The position numbers were made by a program, and so were the translations under genes. This document shows, in pieces, positions 48,051 through 59,929 of a stretch of DNA of 64,000 nt. Position 1 is the first letter of the stretch, and every line of letters starts with the position of its first letter. The stretch is from positions 36,704,352-36,768,351 of the forward strand of contig CM066728.1 of NCBI GenBank assembly GCA_033961575.1, given 5' to 3'. The DNA is from Aselliscus stoliczkanus (Eukaryota; Chordata; Mammalia; Chiroptera; Hipposideridae). A model generated the notes under the pieces. It saw only the letters and a list, made by a program, of their open reading frames with translations. It did not search any database and was not told the origin of the DNA.

Positions 48051-49150
48051 GTTATTTCCTCTACTCAGATGGATTGTTTATGATGGGGAAAAGTTGTTAG
48101 CCATTAATGGAAAACTAATGTGTTGGCAGGTTAAATATTCAGTTCTTTGTAAAACTCCTTCTCCTGTTGTTATTATGATCTATTATGATCTAAAATCAAC
48201 AATTTATTTGGGGATTTGAGGAAGTTTTCCTAACTTAATGATACATTAATGTTCATGTCACATACTTAATTCAAGCCTATATGCCTGAGGTTTTCTAGAA
48301 CATAATTTCATACCACTTTCTGTACCTTCACAGACCCCAAAATAGGAATGAATTCCTACCAGACATGGCAACAGCTTCCTACAACTCACTAGTTTGAAGT
48401 AATCAAGTATGAAGCAAGTCTTCTGTCCAAGAGTTAATGCCTTATTGCCCCACCTGCCACAGAGTTCTGTGAGTCTGAGCTATGGTACCCTGACCAAAAG
48501 GGAGTTCATGGACAGACATTTTGCAGAAATAATGACTTCCCAGGGCCTGCCTCATTTCCCTTTGCCTGGTGATACCCTCATAATGGCCATTTAGAAAGGA
48601 CTCAGCAGCTTGCAAGATACAGAATTTGAGTTCTAAAGTGTCCAAAGATGAGTGAATGCCTTTTTTCTTTTCTGGAGCATTTCTAATCACAATTTTGTTA
48701 CTGTAGCCTCGATGCTGACAAAGATAAACCTATTAGGAACTCTAAAAATATCATCTTCTGAGCTACTTCTCTGTCTTGTGAAGTTCCCGAAGGAAAGCTG
48801 TTGGATGATTTGTAGCTAATTACCAGAATCTTCACAAATCGGGGCACTGGTTGTTTTCTTGTTTGTTTGTTTTTATTTTTTAACCTGGAAGATGCCAGAC
48901 TGACAATAGGACCTTTGATTTGGGATTATACCCATGGTAAGAGAGGGGCTAATGTGGCAGTGAGTCTGCTGGCCTCTGCTTTCCACAAAGCATTGGAAAG
49001 CACACTTCTCAATTTCAGCTGCGAAGAGTGATGTCCGCATTCAGTTCCCGGCCACCTTCCTGGAAGCCAAACAGATTTTTCCAACTGGAATAATTAGGGC
49101 AGAGCCAACATCTCTGCCACCTGGGCAGCAATACCTCCAATAGTTTAACC
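48051..49150. other. Unplaced sequence
   Basis: No repeat family recognised. About 48700-49080 has mixed composition and no low-complexity text apart from a (gttt)n run at 48860-48875. No credible exon. Confidence 0.5.
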
Positions 49151-49163
49151 AAAAACTAGAAGG

Positions 49164-49271
49164 GGGCCAGCTGAATGGCGCGGTGGTTGAGTGCTGGCTT
49201 GGGAGGCCGGCGGCCCCGGTTCGGGTCCCACATAGGAGGGCCAGTGACACTGCCCTCAAAAACAAACAAAC
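49164..49271 (+). mobile_element. Family A SINE, short form
   Basis: Head 'gggccagctgaatggcgcgg', B box 'ggttcgggtcc', end 'cactgccctc' followed by 'aaaaacaaacaaacaaa'. AAAAACTAGAAGG at 49151-49163 and 49272-49284 is a perfect 13-bp duplication. Confidence 0.97.
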
Positions 49272-49284
49272 AAAAACTAGAAGG

Positions 49285-50239
49285 AAATCATCAGTTCTAT
49301 AGTGCTTCTTACAAAATGGAACCATTCTATTATACTATTTGGGGCCTGTTATTTTATGGGTCATTTTCGGAAATAAAATATGGGGACATCAAATGAGGAA
49401 AAGAGGACTTTGTTTCCTTCCCTGTCCTAACTATCAAATTAAGTCTTAGACCACTCCTAAAACAGATGAGTGTCATTTTTACGTCCACTTTCACTGTTCA
49501 TTCTTTCTACCACTCACAGGAACTAGAAGGCTGTTAATTGCACAGTCTGTTCCACAACAGGGATGACAGGAAACAGAATTTCTTAGAGAGTGAGGGAATA
49601 TTCTATCAGAGTTTCAGGTGGGTGGCTAATTATTTTTCAGGGATGGTTTTAAGAATAGACCCACTACTAACAACATTAAAACTAGATGGGATATCAACTT
49701 CTATTAGAAAGAATAGTACTTTCAAAACATACTCTTAAGAAAATTAAGAAATCTCAGAGTAAGTTAAAAAAACTGATATTCTCCTACTGATAGAAATGCA
49801 ACTTCTCAGAGCATGAGAATGTTTCCATAGCACTTCCATCAAGGTTCTATCTTTACACACCACTGGATATGCTGAGATATATCTTCAGGCGCCCCAGATA
49901 GGGTGTCTTCTCCCCGCCTCTGCTCCTCCTCACCCCCTTAGTTTAAAATAAAAAAAGAAAGCAAATAAACAAACAGCATCTTACTTCACCCATTTGACCA
50001 GTGATTACATTTTCCTTCATAGAACATTAATAACTCGTTTCCCAATTAAAAGGATCTCTAATCCAATATTTTACAAAGCAGACATCAGGACCTTACCTGA
50101 AAACTGGTTTTAATAAGCCAGAGGGTAACTGTTTTAGAAGGATGGATGCCATAGTGTGGGGAAAATGAAAAATAAACAGGAAGTTAAAAAGAGTATTTAA
50201 GACAGAGTTTGAGCATCTCCCCAGGGCTGGCTGGTTGGA
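49285..50239. other. Unplaced sequence
   Basis: No repeat or gene recognised. Confidence 0.5.
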
Positions 50240-50400
50240 GGAATGCTTACAGGCTAGGTATTACAGTCAGACATATTTTGGTCCAGATCTCATCATTGGT
50301 GTACTGATTTATAAAACTTTGGGCAAGTCATCTAATATCTCTAAACCTCATTTTTCTCTTCTATAGCATGGATGTCAGTTACCTGGACTTTAATGTGATT
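50240..50400 (+). mobile_element. MIR SINE
   Basis: 'ggtattacagtcagacatatt', 'tttgggcaagtcatctaat', 'ctctaaacctcatttttctc' follow MIR order. Confidence 0.8.
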
Positions 50401-50422
50401 TAAGTAAATGATACCCACTATA

Positions 50423-50653
50423 CTGGGGGTGCCAAAAATATGTATACAAGGGGACACTTTGGTCAATGTTGCTCAAGCAGTAAGTAGTTCATCATAATCA
50501 GAAGCATGTGGATGCTGATGCCACTTTGAGCATCTCTTGTAATTGCAGAAGTCAAACGTAACTTGTATTCATCTTTTGCTATCAGTATATATTATTAAAA
50601 TTTTATGAGAGCTTCCTTTCTTAAAATGTATGCACATTTTTTGGCACCATCTG
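50423..50653 (+). mobile_element. Mariner derivative (231 bp), second copy
   Basis: Same element as 25373-25607: left end 'ctgggggtgccaaaaatatg', right end 'cattttttggcaccatctg', TA on both sides (50421-50422, 50654-50655). The transposase remnant has lost 4 bp relative to the other copy ('gctgatgccacttt' against 'gctgatggtaaccacttt'), which shifts its frame before the C-terminus. Confidence 0.93.
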
Positions 50654-50655
50654 TA

Positions 50656-51839
50656 GATACATGACTGTGTCAGAGCCCCATATCAGGGACCCACAGAAAT
50701 ACTAAGAAACATTGACAGAGAGTGATGATGTTGACTGTTCATTAGAAATAGCACAGAAAACCAAAAAAATTATACATATAGAGATTTTTTTCCCTAAAAT
50801 TACTTTAAAACTTTTTAAAACTTTTTGAACAGTTATTAAAATGTTAAATTGGTTAAAATGTTCATTGTACTCTCTCCAATAGTCATTATGGCAAGGTGGG
50901 TATTTAGACCAGGCAGCCCTGTGCAGAGGTATAAAATAGGTTGCTTTGCTCTTGGACAGCTTGACCAAGATGGAATTAATATCCCACTCAGTTTAACTAA
51001 ATCAGATAGGCTTCTTCCTGCCTTTAGCTCCTGACCTCCCTTTCTTTAGAGCATTTATTTTAGAAAATTTGTCATTATAAATCCTTTCTTGCTCCCTTTA
51101 AATATATGTAAATTGCTTCCAAACCTCTTGCCAGTTTCACAACACAGGAAATGTTTTTCTCAACGACCTAGGAGTCATTTTTGAAATGTAAACATCTGAG
51201 TAAATAGCATCCCTATCTCCCAGTCTTTTTGGAGGGTAGGAGTCTGATTTCCATGAGTGCCAATTAGCAAACACAGGTGGCTTAATCACAGGGAAAGAAA
51301 AAGAAAATTAAAAAATATATATATAGCCAACTCAGGAATAACTAAATGTGCTCAACATTTCCCATTGATCAACCTCCTCTCTAACATTCTCCAGTACTTT
51401 TCCACTAGCTCACCCTCAGGGTTTAAAACCCTCAGCCTTTTGTTTCACTGAAGTTAAAAGTATTTAGACTTGCTCTGGGCTCTCTGCCCTAGTGCTGACA
51501 ATAGTATTGAAATAAAATCAACCTCTGTCTGCTTATCTTGTCTGGTGCCACTTTTTTCTTTAACAAGCGCCACTCTCCTTTTGGAGCCTCCCTCTACTAA
51601 AGAACAATTTCCAAAATCTCCAAAAGGTAATGAACTGCAGGATGATGAAACTTGCAACAGAGGCAAGACTCAGGGAAATCCATTTACGCTTGGAGTCCTC
51701 TAAGGTCTGCTACAGATTATCTATCCACAAATATCTCCCTCTCCTGACTCTACCTCTCAGAGGTATTAATAAATTGGTGCAGCAAAGTGTAGCCTCATAT
51801 TTGTTCATACTTCCTTGTATGCATGGCCTTTTTGCGGTG
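50656..51839. other. Unplaced sequence
   Basis: No repeat or gene recognised. A short (at)n run lies at 51314-51325. Confidence 0.5.
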
Positions 51840-52215
51840 TGACTTTACCACCTTTTCAAGAGATGCAGTCTTTTTCTCCAACTCTTGGTCTTGAGTTTAG
51901 TTTTATGTCTTGTTTTCATTAATGGGACCTTAGCCAACATGCCAGAAGCAGAAACTGCAAAAGTGTGCATTGGGGCTTGTCCTTTCTTGCTCACTACTGG
52001 GATCCCTACGGCCGCCAAATAATGAGGAGCCCTCGTGGCTTCCCCAGCTGAGTTCTCAAACATGTGAGCAAGGCCATTCTAGCCCCTGATGGTCTATCAC
52101 AGCCTGGAATACCTCTAATAGCTAGCCTACAGAATAATCCTAATGATAAATATTTATTGTTTGAAGCATCTGAGTTGTACTTTTTAATACAGCAAAAGCT
52201 GATACCATCAGGACA
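51840..52215 (+). mobile_element. MLT1-like LTR, diverged
   Basis: 'attaatgggaccttagccaacatgccagaagc', 'gagttctcaaacatgtgagc', 'aaggccattctagcccc', 'ataaatatttattgtttgaag' and 'aatacagcaaaagctgata' follow the order of old MaLR LTRs (leader, CATGTGAG block, AATAAA-like block, 3' end). The family within MLT1 is uncertain. Confidence 0.6.
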
Positions 52216-52815
52216 TTATTATACTTACCAAGAAAGCATGAATGAGTTCCCAGTCCAGAGAAATGATGAAAATTTCACTGGAGAAGGAGGGACATTTAAG
52301 AAATTGTTCCTTCATCATCATGAGTCTCAAACCTGAAATGTTAGCTGGGACTTAAAAGAAGTTTTGTTGTTTTTTAAGGTAATTCAGAACCTCATAGAAA
52401 ATCAATCTCTCTGTAGGACTGAAAATATCTCAGCTTTGAACACTTTTTTCATTCTTATTAGACTTGAAAGCATGCCCATTGATCTAGCAAGAGCAATTTG
52501 CTAATAATTAGGCTGACCAGGCAGGTTTAAGATTGTTACCAAAAGGGTGGGTGGGGGGCGCCTTTAGTTCACAAAAGCCACTGCCCTAAAGAGAGAGGAA
52601 AGATGAAGAAGCAGCAACTGAAGTCCCTGTTCCATAAAATGCAGCTGATATTAAATTCTATCACAGAAATATAACTTCTAACCAAAAAGACACCCCATTA
52701 TGTACTTGACACAAAGAAGAAATGGTCTTTAAGTCAAGTTTCCCTCCCAAGAGACACAACAATACTCTTATATTCTTTTCACATGGCACTTACTTCTTCT
52801 CTCCTCCTCCTCCTC
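52216..52815. other. Unplaced sequence
   Basis: No repeat or gene recognised. A pyrimidine-rich run ends it at 52797-52832. Confidence 0.5.
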
Positions 52816-52839
52816 TTCCTTCTTCTCCTTTAGGTCTTC

Positions 52840-52990
52840 TATGGCTATAAACAATATGCTCTTGCCCATCTTTCCCATTAGACTTGAAGTTCTTTGAGGG
52901 CAGAGTCTGTGTTTAATTCATGTTTGTTTGTTTTTTAAATCTCCTACAGCACAGGGCACAGAGAAGGTGCTCAATAAATGTCTGTTACAT
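52840..52990 (+). mobile_element. L2 LINE 3' end
   Basis: 'tagacttgaagttctttgagg', 'gcagagtctgtgtttaattc', 'acagcacagggcacagag' and 'aaggtgctcaataaatgtctg' are a clear L2 3' UTR. Confidence 0.9.
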
Positions 52991-53148
52991 AAATGAATGG
53001 AAGCGGGCAGTTTCTATGTAATACAGACTAATAACCAGATCATTCTGTCCCCAAGGCCTAAACTGGGAGCTTGGCAAAAAATGGCCATCTTCTTGGCATG
53101 AAATAGAGTTTGTATTACAAAAAGCTACATAATTCATAAAAATGTGTC

Positions 53149-53294
53149 TTTTTTTTTTTTTAGCCAAGCCATCCTGCTACCTGTTGGCAGCTCAATGGCA
53201 ACTCAGCTTGGGCTGGGCAGCGAAGTGCTGTTGCTAAGAGCTCAGCTCGCACTCTTGAGCGAGCTCTTAACCAACTGAGCCGCTCGGCCAGCCC
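53149..53294 (-). mobile_element. Family B SINE, short form, full length
   Basis: Minus strand: head 'gggctggccgagcggctcag', 'ttggttaagagctcgctcaag', 'gagctgccaacaggtagc', end 'aggatggcttggct' plus an A-tail (T-run on the plus strand). It ends at the same base as the copy at 3165-3285. A target duplication is not obvious in the T-rich flanks. Confidence 0.9.
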
Positions 53295-53653
53295 TTCATT
53301 TTTTTCTTGAAGGTGCCTGAAATTCCACCAGAAATTGACACATCATACAACTATAACATGTTTTCCTTTGAGTGAATTCCAGATAGTACTCGTTACTTGC
53401 ATCCTTTCTTTTTGTTTGGGAGAGCAGGGGTCAGACTCCATGGAGTGCCAAGACAAAATTATCTTCCTGAGATAGCTCATGCCAAACAAGTTGCATCTTG
53501 AGGTAAATACTTTTTGGAAGCTCAAGCTAATTAAAAACAGCATTGCTTTGCTTTCAGCTGGTTAATATGGTGAGATTATTTTTACCGTTTCAGTTGCTCA
53601 TACCCCCTAAAAGAAAAAAAACACAAAACTGTCCTTTCCCTTATAAAATATTT

Positions 53654-53660
53654 ATTATTT

Positions 53661-53696
<36 letters not shown>

Positions 53697-53730
53697 AAAT
53701 AATTTAAATATATATATATATATATTTAAA
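53654..53730. repeat. (AT)n with two adjacent perfect palindromes
   Basis: 53654-53703 is a perfect 50-bp palindrome: arms 'attattttaaat' and 'atttaaaataat' around alternating TA. 53703-53730 is a second 28-bp palindrome with 'tttaaata' and 'tatttaaa' ends. Both could extrude as cruciforms or stall polymerases, and length is likely to vary between individuals. Confidence 0.97.
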
Positions 53731-55679
53731 AGAACCAAGTCAATTCTATTTTGAAAGGCACATTAAAAATGTAAGCACAAAGCACAGGGCACATTTCACA
53801 GAAGATTGGAATTGTTAACAGTTTTTTTTCATCTACCAGAAGAAATCAAATGAAGCCAGTTTGCCTCTGGGGTTTTAAACATCATTACAATTCATCTTAA
53901 TAATGAAGTTAAAATTAACTGAAAGAAGAAAAAATGGAAAAAAAAATCCCTCACATCACTAACATAGGTTTATTCCTGGGAAAATGGATAAAAGTAATAT
54001 CTTTTGGGCATAGTTAAGAAAAAAATCAAAATAACCAGTATACAGGGACCCATGATTGAAGCAGCACCTCAAACAGTCATTTTGTGTTTATGGAAGCATC
54101 AGCTAATGTATAATATGCACACTTTATACCCACATATAAACATATGTTTAGAATACACACATACATACACAATAAAAAATAAATGCAACCACCAAGAGAT
54201 CTTTAAGATTATATTTTAAAATATCATAAATGAGAGATGATCTACTTACCATGAAATCTGCCTCTGATATCACATATAACTAACCACAGGAGCTCAGTTC
54301 TGCATCATATAAGCTTCCCAGGTTATCTTTCTGCAATCTTTCTGTGGGAAATGAAAAGACTGATGAAAGGTCAAAAGGGGCATCTCCACTCCACTGGGCC
54401 CTCAAAATGTCTCCAGGAGCACTCTTGCTTTGACTTTCATCCTTCCCCTCTAGGAGAAGGAACACATCAGGCAGTCTGCACCTTGGAAATGGACAGGAAA
54501 CTTTTTTTCTTTAACCAATTAAATACCTTTCACAAAACTAAAGCTGTCACATTGGAAATATGATGATGGTAACAATAATGAATTGCAGAACCAAGTCACA
54601 CACTAGAAGATGCTGTGTGTGCTTGTGTGCTTGGCTATCAGGTAGGAACACTGCTTACTCATTCACATTCTTCTATGGTAAAGATTAGAATTCAATTATT
54701 TGTCTTAAAACCAGTAAACTATTTTGGTTTAGATTGAAAACAAAACAAAGCTGTAAGTTTCCAGAAGAGGTATGCAAAGCTCCAAATTATAGGACTGAAA
54801 CTGCTCTTTGGGGGTTGTTGTTTTTTTTAAGAGTGGGAGAGATAATTGACTTATTAGCTTAATTTTTCTTCAGTGTTTTGGAGAAACCATACATAAAGAA
54901 GCAATGTAAATTAGGAAATAGAGAAAGCACAAATTCTCTTGGAGTTTTTCCCTTTTCAAGTAAACTATTTCAGAAAGGTTGAGGAAAAAAATCAAGACTA
55001 TCCATTCCTAACATGGAGAGCTATTCTCTCTGTGTCTCTCTGTCTCTGCCCGTCTCTTTCTATCTCAATAACCATCAGCTCTAATTAATCAGAGTTTCTA
55101 GCCTTTAATTCTGATTTTTTAAAATTTTAGCTTGTTTTTTTAATATTATACCAGATGCAGAATGGTAATAAGGTATCAAAAAGTCACAACTAGCAAATTA
55201 TCTACAACATCTATGTTCTAATATTTTATCGTAGTGACCTGATCACATGATTAATTTTAAGTATGGTGTGAGGAAACACTCAAAAAAGTGACATGCAACC
55301 TGTATAACTGGCTAACAGATGCAGAGAAATTAACATATGCATAGAAATCTTCCCCACCAAAAATATATGTATATAAAGTTAGAAAAATTAGAGATGACTT
55401 AGGTGGAGAAATTAACATGATTGGGTGGGGGCCTGATAACTCAGAAAATTTTTTTAATGATTTAAGAGTGCCTTTCCTTTGAAAAAATAAAGAATCCTAG
55501 AACCACAGTGAGTGAGCAGTACAGAATGGTGTGATGGAAAGCTATGGAATCCCAGTTCTAGTGTGTATACATAATAGTTTATATGTGACCCCCCAAGTTT
55601 AGAACATATCAAAAAGGTACTTCATATCACATAATTGGTAACTTCATGGGACAATATATTCATTATATATACATGTAGG
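53731..55679. other. Long unplaced interval
   Basis: AT-rich, without a recognised transposon or exon. A (tctc)n-like tract lies at 55025-55068. Confidence 0.5.
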
Positions 55680-55830
55680 AGGCAGGTTAGCATAATAGTT
55701 AGATATATAGCCTCTTAATTATTCTGTTTAGATTCAGACCCCAGTTCTTTATTTGCTAGCTATGTGAACCTGTACAAATTTATACTGCTTCTTGATATCA
55801 GTTTCATTTATAAAATGAAGACAATTCTAT
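55680..55830 (+). mobile_element. MIR SINE
   Basis: 'ggttagcataatagttagat', 'ttcagaccccagttctttat', 'ctagctatgtgaacctg', 'cagtttcatttataaaatg' follow MIR order. Confidence 0.85.
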
Positions 55831-55904
55831 CAGTTAACCAGGAGAGAAGAATTACACAATAATTTGAATGGGGGAAATTTAAAATAAAGAATTGACTAGG
55901 GGGC

Positions 55905-56422
55905 ATTGCGGGCGAGGGCCGAGTGGCTCAGTTGGCTAAGGGTTAGCTTAAAAGCGTGAACTCTGAGCAACAGGGCTGCTGGTTTGATTCCCACATGGGC
56001 CAGTGACACTGCTCAGCTGCCAACAGATAGCTCAGCTGGTGAGAGCACATGCTCCTAACAACAAGACTGCCTGTTCCATGATGGGCTACGCCCACCAGCA
56101 ACTAAGACTGAACTCAGCACCTGGAGCTGAGCTGCCACCCAGATGGCTCAGTGAATAGAGCATGCACTCTTAACAACAAGGGTGCCGGTTCATGGGATGA
56201 AGGATGGATCACACATGGGATGGTGGCTATGCCCACCTGCAACTAAGATTGAACACAGCACCTTGAGCTTAGAGGCCATGAGCTGCCAATGAGCAACCAG
56301 ATGGCAACTGGGGCCCTCCACAACTAAGATTAAAGAACACAACTTGGCTGGTCCCCTTCCCCAATTCCTCAATACTGTTCACCCCTCCAATAAAAAAATT
56401 TTAAAAAGTACATAAAAAATAA
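55905..56422 (+). mobile_element. Family B SINE, long trimeric form, full length
   Basis: Head 'gggccgagtggctcagttgg' at 55916 with B box 'ggtttgattcc', a second tRNA-like module at about 56022-56095 ('gatagctcagctggtgagag'), and a third at about 56130-56230 ('gatggctcagtgaatagagc'). Then 'ctgcaactaagattgaac', 'ggccctccacaactaagatt' and the tail 'cccctccaataaaaaaattt'. The AATAAA is kept but the TCTTT terminator is degraded. Imperfect target duplication AAAGAATTGACTAGGGGG (55887-55904) against AAAGGATTGACTATAGGGG from 56423. The bases 55905-55915 precede the usual head. Confidence 0.92.
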
Positions 56423-56439
56423 AAAGGATTGACTATAGG

Positions 56440-57084
56440 GGAGAGAGGATTGCAGTAAGGAGAAATTGGCTAATAAAACACATAAGGACTCTAGAGAACA
56501 CAGATATAGCAGTTACAAGGAATAGTCTGTGGGCTGAAATTGAGCACCCAAGGAGGCAGCCACCCGGGGCTGAAATCCAGACCTCATTAGAGAGAACACA
56601 TCCATGGCTCACTGGGTGGCAGAGAAGTTGCTATGGTCCCTCACTAATGGAACTTGCTGAAACTCTACCCTCTGCAACTTACCACAAACTTACCCTGTAA
56701 GGGTAAGGAAAGCTGTGTACGAGGGGATGTCTCAATACGACACTCCACTATAAACTACACATGGAGAGAGCCAGGGGACCTGAGGGCTACCAGGTGCTGG
56801 AGAAACTGAGTATGCTCCAGAAAGCTGTCTAATGAACACTCCAGAAACAAGATGAGGATGCTTTTCCTACGCACTTTACTGACACACCTTACCATCATGC
56901 CAGCTAGCAAAGGACAAATATTTAAAGGGCCCAGATCCATTTTCATAAAGTAAAAATGAAGGTTGAATTTGGAGCTAAGAGGCGATGAATTGATAACAGG
57001 TACATTGATAATAACCGAGTTGTTGATAGTCTTAAGCATGACATTCCCTACAAAGTGCTTAGTACAGATCCTCTGGTACAGTAA
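56440..57084. other. Unplaced sequence
   Basis: No repeat or gene recognised. Confidence 0.5.
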
Positions 57085-57200
57085 GTATATCTTTCACTCA
57101 TTCAACAAATGTTTAAGGACACCTACTGTGTTCCAGGTACTGTGTTAACTACCAGGGATTCAATGATGGATAAAATAAACACAGTTCCTATTTCAAAGAG
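57085..57200 (-). mobile_element. L2 LINE 3' end
   Basis: 'cactcattcaacaaatgttta', 'acacctactgtgttccagg', 'tactgtgttaactaccaggg' and 'tggataaaataaacacagtt' are the antisense L2 3' terminus. Confidence 0.9.
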
Positions 57201-57266
57201 GAGTAATATTAGCTATAAAATTGTGCCTTTTAAAATGGTTGAGATAAATAGTAGATCTACAATGTC

Positions 57267-57268
<2 letters not shown>

Positions 57269-57313
<45 letters not shown>
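57269..57313 (+). repeat. (TG)n microsatellite
   Basis: Perfect 45-bp run. Confidence 0.97.
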
Positions 57314-57315
<2 letters not shown>

Positions 57316-57839
57316 TGGTCTAATGCAATACCATGATTGTTCTTTTTCTGAGTTTTTCTTTTTCCTGTGCCTGTCGGAGCCCCTAGCACTTGGGGATATA
57401 CATGGAAGATGTAAGGGACAGTGGGTACATTCGTATACACTGACAAGATTTTTATCATAGCTTAAAGTTCCTATTGCCACTAAGCCCTATTTGTCTGGAA
57501 CATGAAAAAAGAAAGGATAGCCAAGTAGTTAATAGGTGAGAAGAACAGCAGGCCTGACAAGATCATTAAGACAGCCTTAGAGATGTGGAATCTCCATCAT
57601 TATTCATTCTTTTTGCTTAAAATACTGCTCATAGTTCTTGAGGATGAGAGTCAAAAATTTAAAGGAGTAACTGTAAATACTGTGAGGGTTCTATATTTAA
57701 AGTCATCAAGAAAATTCAGTGCTCAGCTATAGACCCTAACATCCAAGGGTGCTCTTTGGGTTAATGTCAGGCGACATATAAGAAAACAGTACCTGAAAGA
57801 AATAACTGGAAATTTAGCTACATTTTAAAATGGCATTGT

Positions 57840-58700
57840 TGTGGGCATTCAGCCAACACATTTTTGAGTTTCTGCTATGAAGCAGACACTGTATTAAATA
57901 TTGGAGATTACATAGTGAGCAAAACATAAGTACCCTAGATTCTTGGGGATGAGAAACACAATCAAGGAAATGATCCTGCTAATGATCTTAGGAATGCCAT
58001 CCCAAGGGAGTATATAACAAACAAATATAAACCAGATTGGACATCAAGGAAAGGGGTTCCTGAAATGTGATACTTTGAGAAGAGTGAGCAGCCATTAAAG
58101 AGACAAAGATGGGAAGTGAAGTAAGAAAAGTACCTGATAGGGGGGCAGCAGGCTTATAAGCCCAGGGTCAGGAGCCCTCTTAACATGGGCAAGGAAGGGA
58201 TGGAAGACTACAGAGTGGGAGGGAGGTGATTCCATAAGGAGGGCAGAGAAGCTGACGGGGTGCAGTCATATGAAGGCTTATAGGCTGAGCAGATGAATCA
58301 GTCACTATGTAATTAGAAAGGTGGCAAAGAAAAGCCATTAGTAAATCTTAAGCATCTGTGTGTGGAGGCCAGGGTTGGGTGACATATTCAAGTTTCTTCT
58401 CTTGGGTATCACTCTGGATGGAGGATGAGGAATGGAATGGAAAAGCGCAGAGTGGATGCACAGATTTCAAAGGAAGAGAATATGACAAAAGGACTCAGCA
58501 ACCATGTCACAGGCTATTGGGAGGTCAAATAAGATGAAGACTAAAGAACGTCTATTAAATTTGAAGATGGTGACTTCATGAAGAGACTCTCTAGTAGAGT
58601 TAGGAGGAGAGAATGCAGATTAAAGTGGGTTAGAGAATGAGCTGGAAATAGGGAATTGAAGAAAGAGGGTATGTACAACTCTTTCAAGCATTCTGGCCAT
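57840..58700 (-). mobile_element. L2 LINE, 3' UTR into reverse transcriptase region
   Basis: Antisense 3' end 'cattcagccaacacattttt', 'ctgctatgaagcagacactg', then the L2 body, and at 58490-58700 antisense RT text ('gggaggtcaaataagatgaag', 'aaagtgggttagagaatgagc', 'tgtacaactctttcaag'). The coding sense is fully degraded. It abuts an (AG)n run. Confidence 0.8.
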
Positions 58701-58708
58701 CACAGTGT

Positions 58709-58711
<3 letters not shown>

Positions 58712-58780
<69 letters not shown>
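58712..58780 (+). repeat. (AG)n microsatellite, about 69 bp
   Basis: Perfect (ag) run of about 34 units, the longest dinucleotide array in the window. Polypurine, capable of triplex formation. Confidence 0.98.
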
Positions 58781-58782
<2 letters not shown>

Positions 58783-58967
58783 AGGTAAATTAGAGTTTAC
58801 TTACTGATTTAAACAAAATATTTTTATTTGGGAATATTCACCCTGCTTACAGAAAATTTTCTCCAGCAGTTGATTTACTCTAGAAAGATAATCTTCCATA
58901 AGTGGACAATGACCTGAAAATTTGAAAAATAAGACAAATATTTTAAATTTTCATTTCCTCAAATTGA

Positions 58968-59338
58968 TACTATCATATTCCATTTGGGCTGCTATTAAAA
59001 AAAAAAGTACTACAGACTGGGTTACTCATAAACAGAAACGTATTCCTCATAGGTCTGAAGGCTGGAAGTCCAAGGTCAAGGTGCCTGCAGATTTGGTGTG
59101 AGGGGCTGCCTGCTTTCTGTTTCATAGATGGCACCTTCTCACCATGTCCTTATATAATAGAACAGATAAGTGATCTTTCTAGGGTCTCTTTTATAAGGGC
59201 ACTAATCCCATTCATGAGGACCCTATTCACCCCACCCTAATAACCGAATCACCTCCCAAAGACCACAGCTCCTAATACCATCATTGAGCATTAGGATTTC
59301 AACCTGAAACTTGATAGGACACATTAAGATCATAGCAC
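58968..59338 (-). mobile_element. ERVL-MaLR solo LTR (MST/MLT type)
   Basis: 'catttgggctgctattaaa', 'aaggctggaagtccaagg', 'tcaaggtgcctgcagatttgg', 'tcatagatggcaccttctcac', 'ttataagggcactaatccc', 'acctcccaaagaccacagc', ending 'cattaagatcatagca'. Third LTR of this type and all three lie on the minus strand. Confidence 0.9.
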
Positions 59339-59339
59339 G

Positions 59340-59929
59340 TACCAATTGTTTTTCAGTATTTTTTAAAATGCTGAGATAATAGTCCCAAAGATCATCATAC
59401 TTCCATGAATGGTATGAATCAGAATTGCAAACTCCTTGAGGGAAGCAAATATGTCTTTGTGTAATTTGAGCTCAGTAGATCCTTGTTAAATTGTTACAGA
59501 ATCCAAGAGTTGGCACAAAAATGAAAAATGGGATAATAAAATCTTCCACCTGAAAGGACCTACAAAAGTCCAAAGTCAATTGCTCTGTCTCAAATCTTCA
59601 GTAATAAATGTAAGAAACTAAGACAGAGTGTATAGAATTCTAGCAATAACTAATGATGCCATAGAAAACTCAGTAGTTGGAGCATTTTTGCATACATAGT
59701 CTAAATATCTCTTTACTAACAGGAAACTTTTCCTATTCTCAAGTATGCAGCAGTTCCTCCTTACTCTTTGCTGTTGACTTTCCTTCCTATTTAACTGAAA
59801 ACAAAAATGGCACAATCAGAAGAAAGGCTTTCATTTCCAGCATCACACCTATGAACAAATAGAGATCTATACCCATGGACTCTGTTTTCCTATTAGTTCA
59901 ATATTTGACCTGTTCATGCTCCTTTTCTA
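59340..59929. other. Unplaced sequence with a possible L2 scrap
   Basis: 59410-59500 ('caaactccttgagggaagc', 'agctcagtagatccttg') may be an L2 3' end. Nothing else recognised. Confidence 0.45.

Noticed and set aside
55916..55990. Possible tRNA gene (A and B box present)
   Set aside because: Head of a family B SINE followed by SINE body and flanked by target duplication. It does not form a complete tRNA with a proper acceptor stem.
57268..57460. Short frame with a run of alternating Cys-Val
   Set aside because: Translation of the (TG)n microsatellite.
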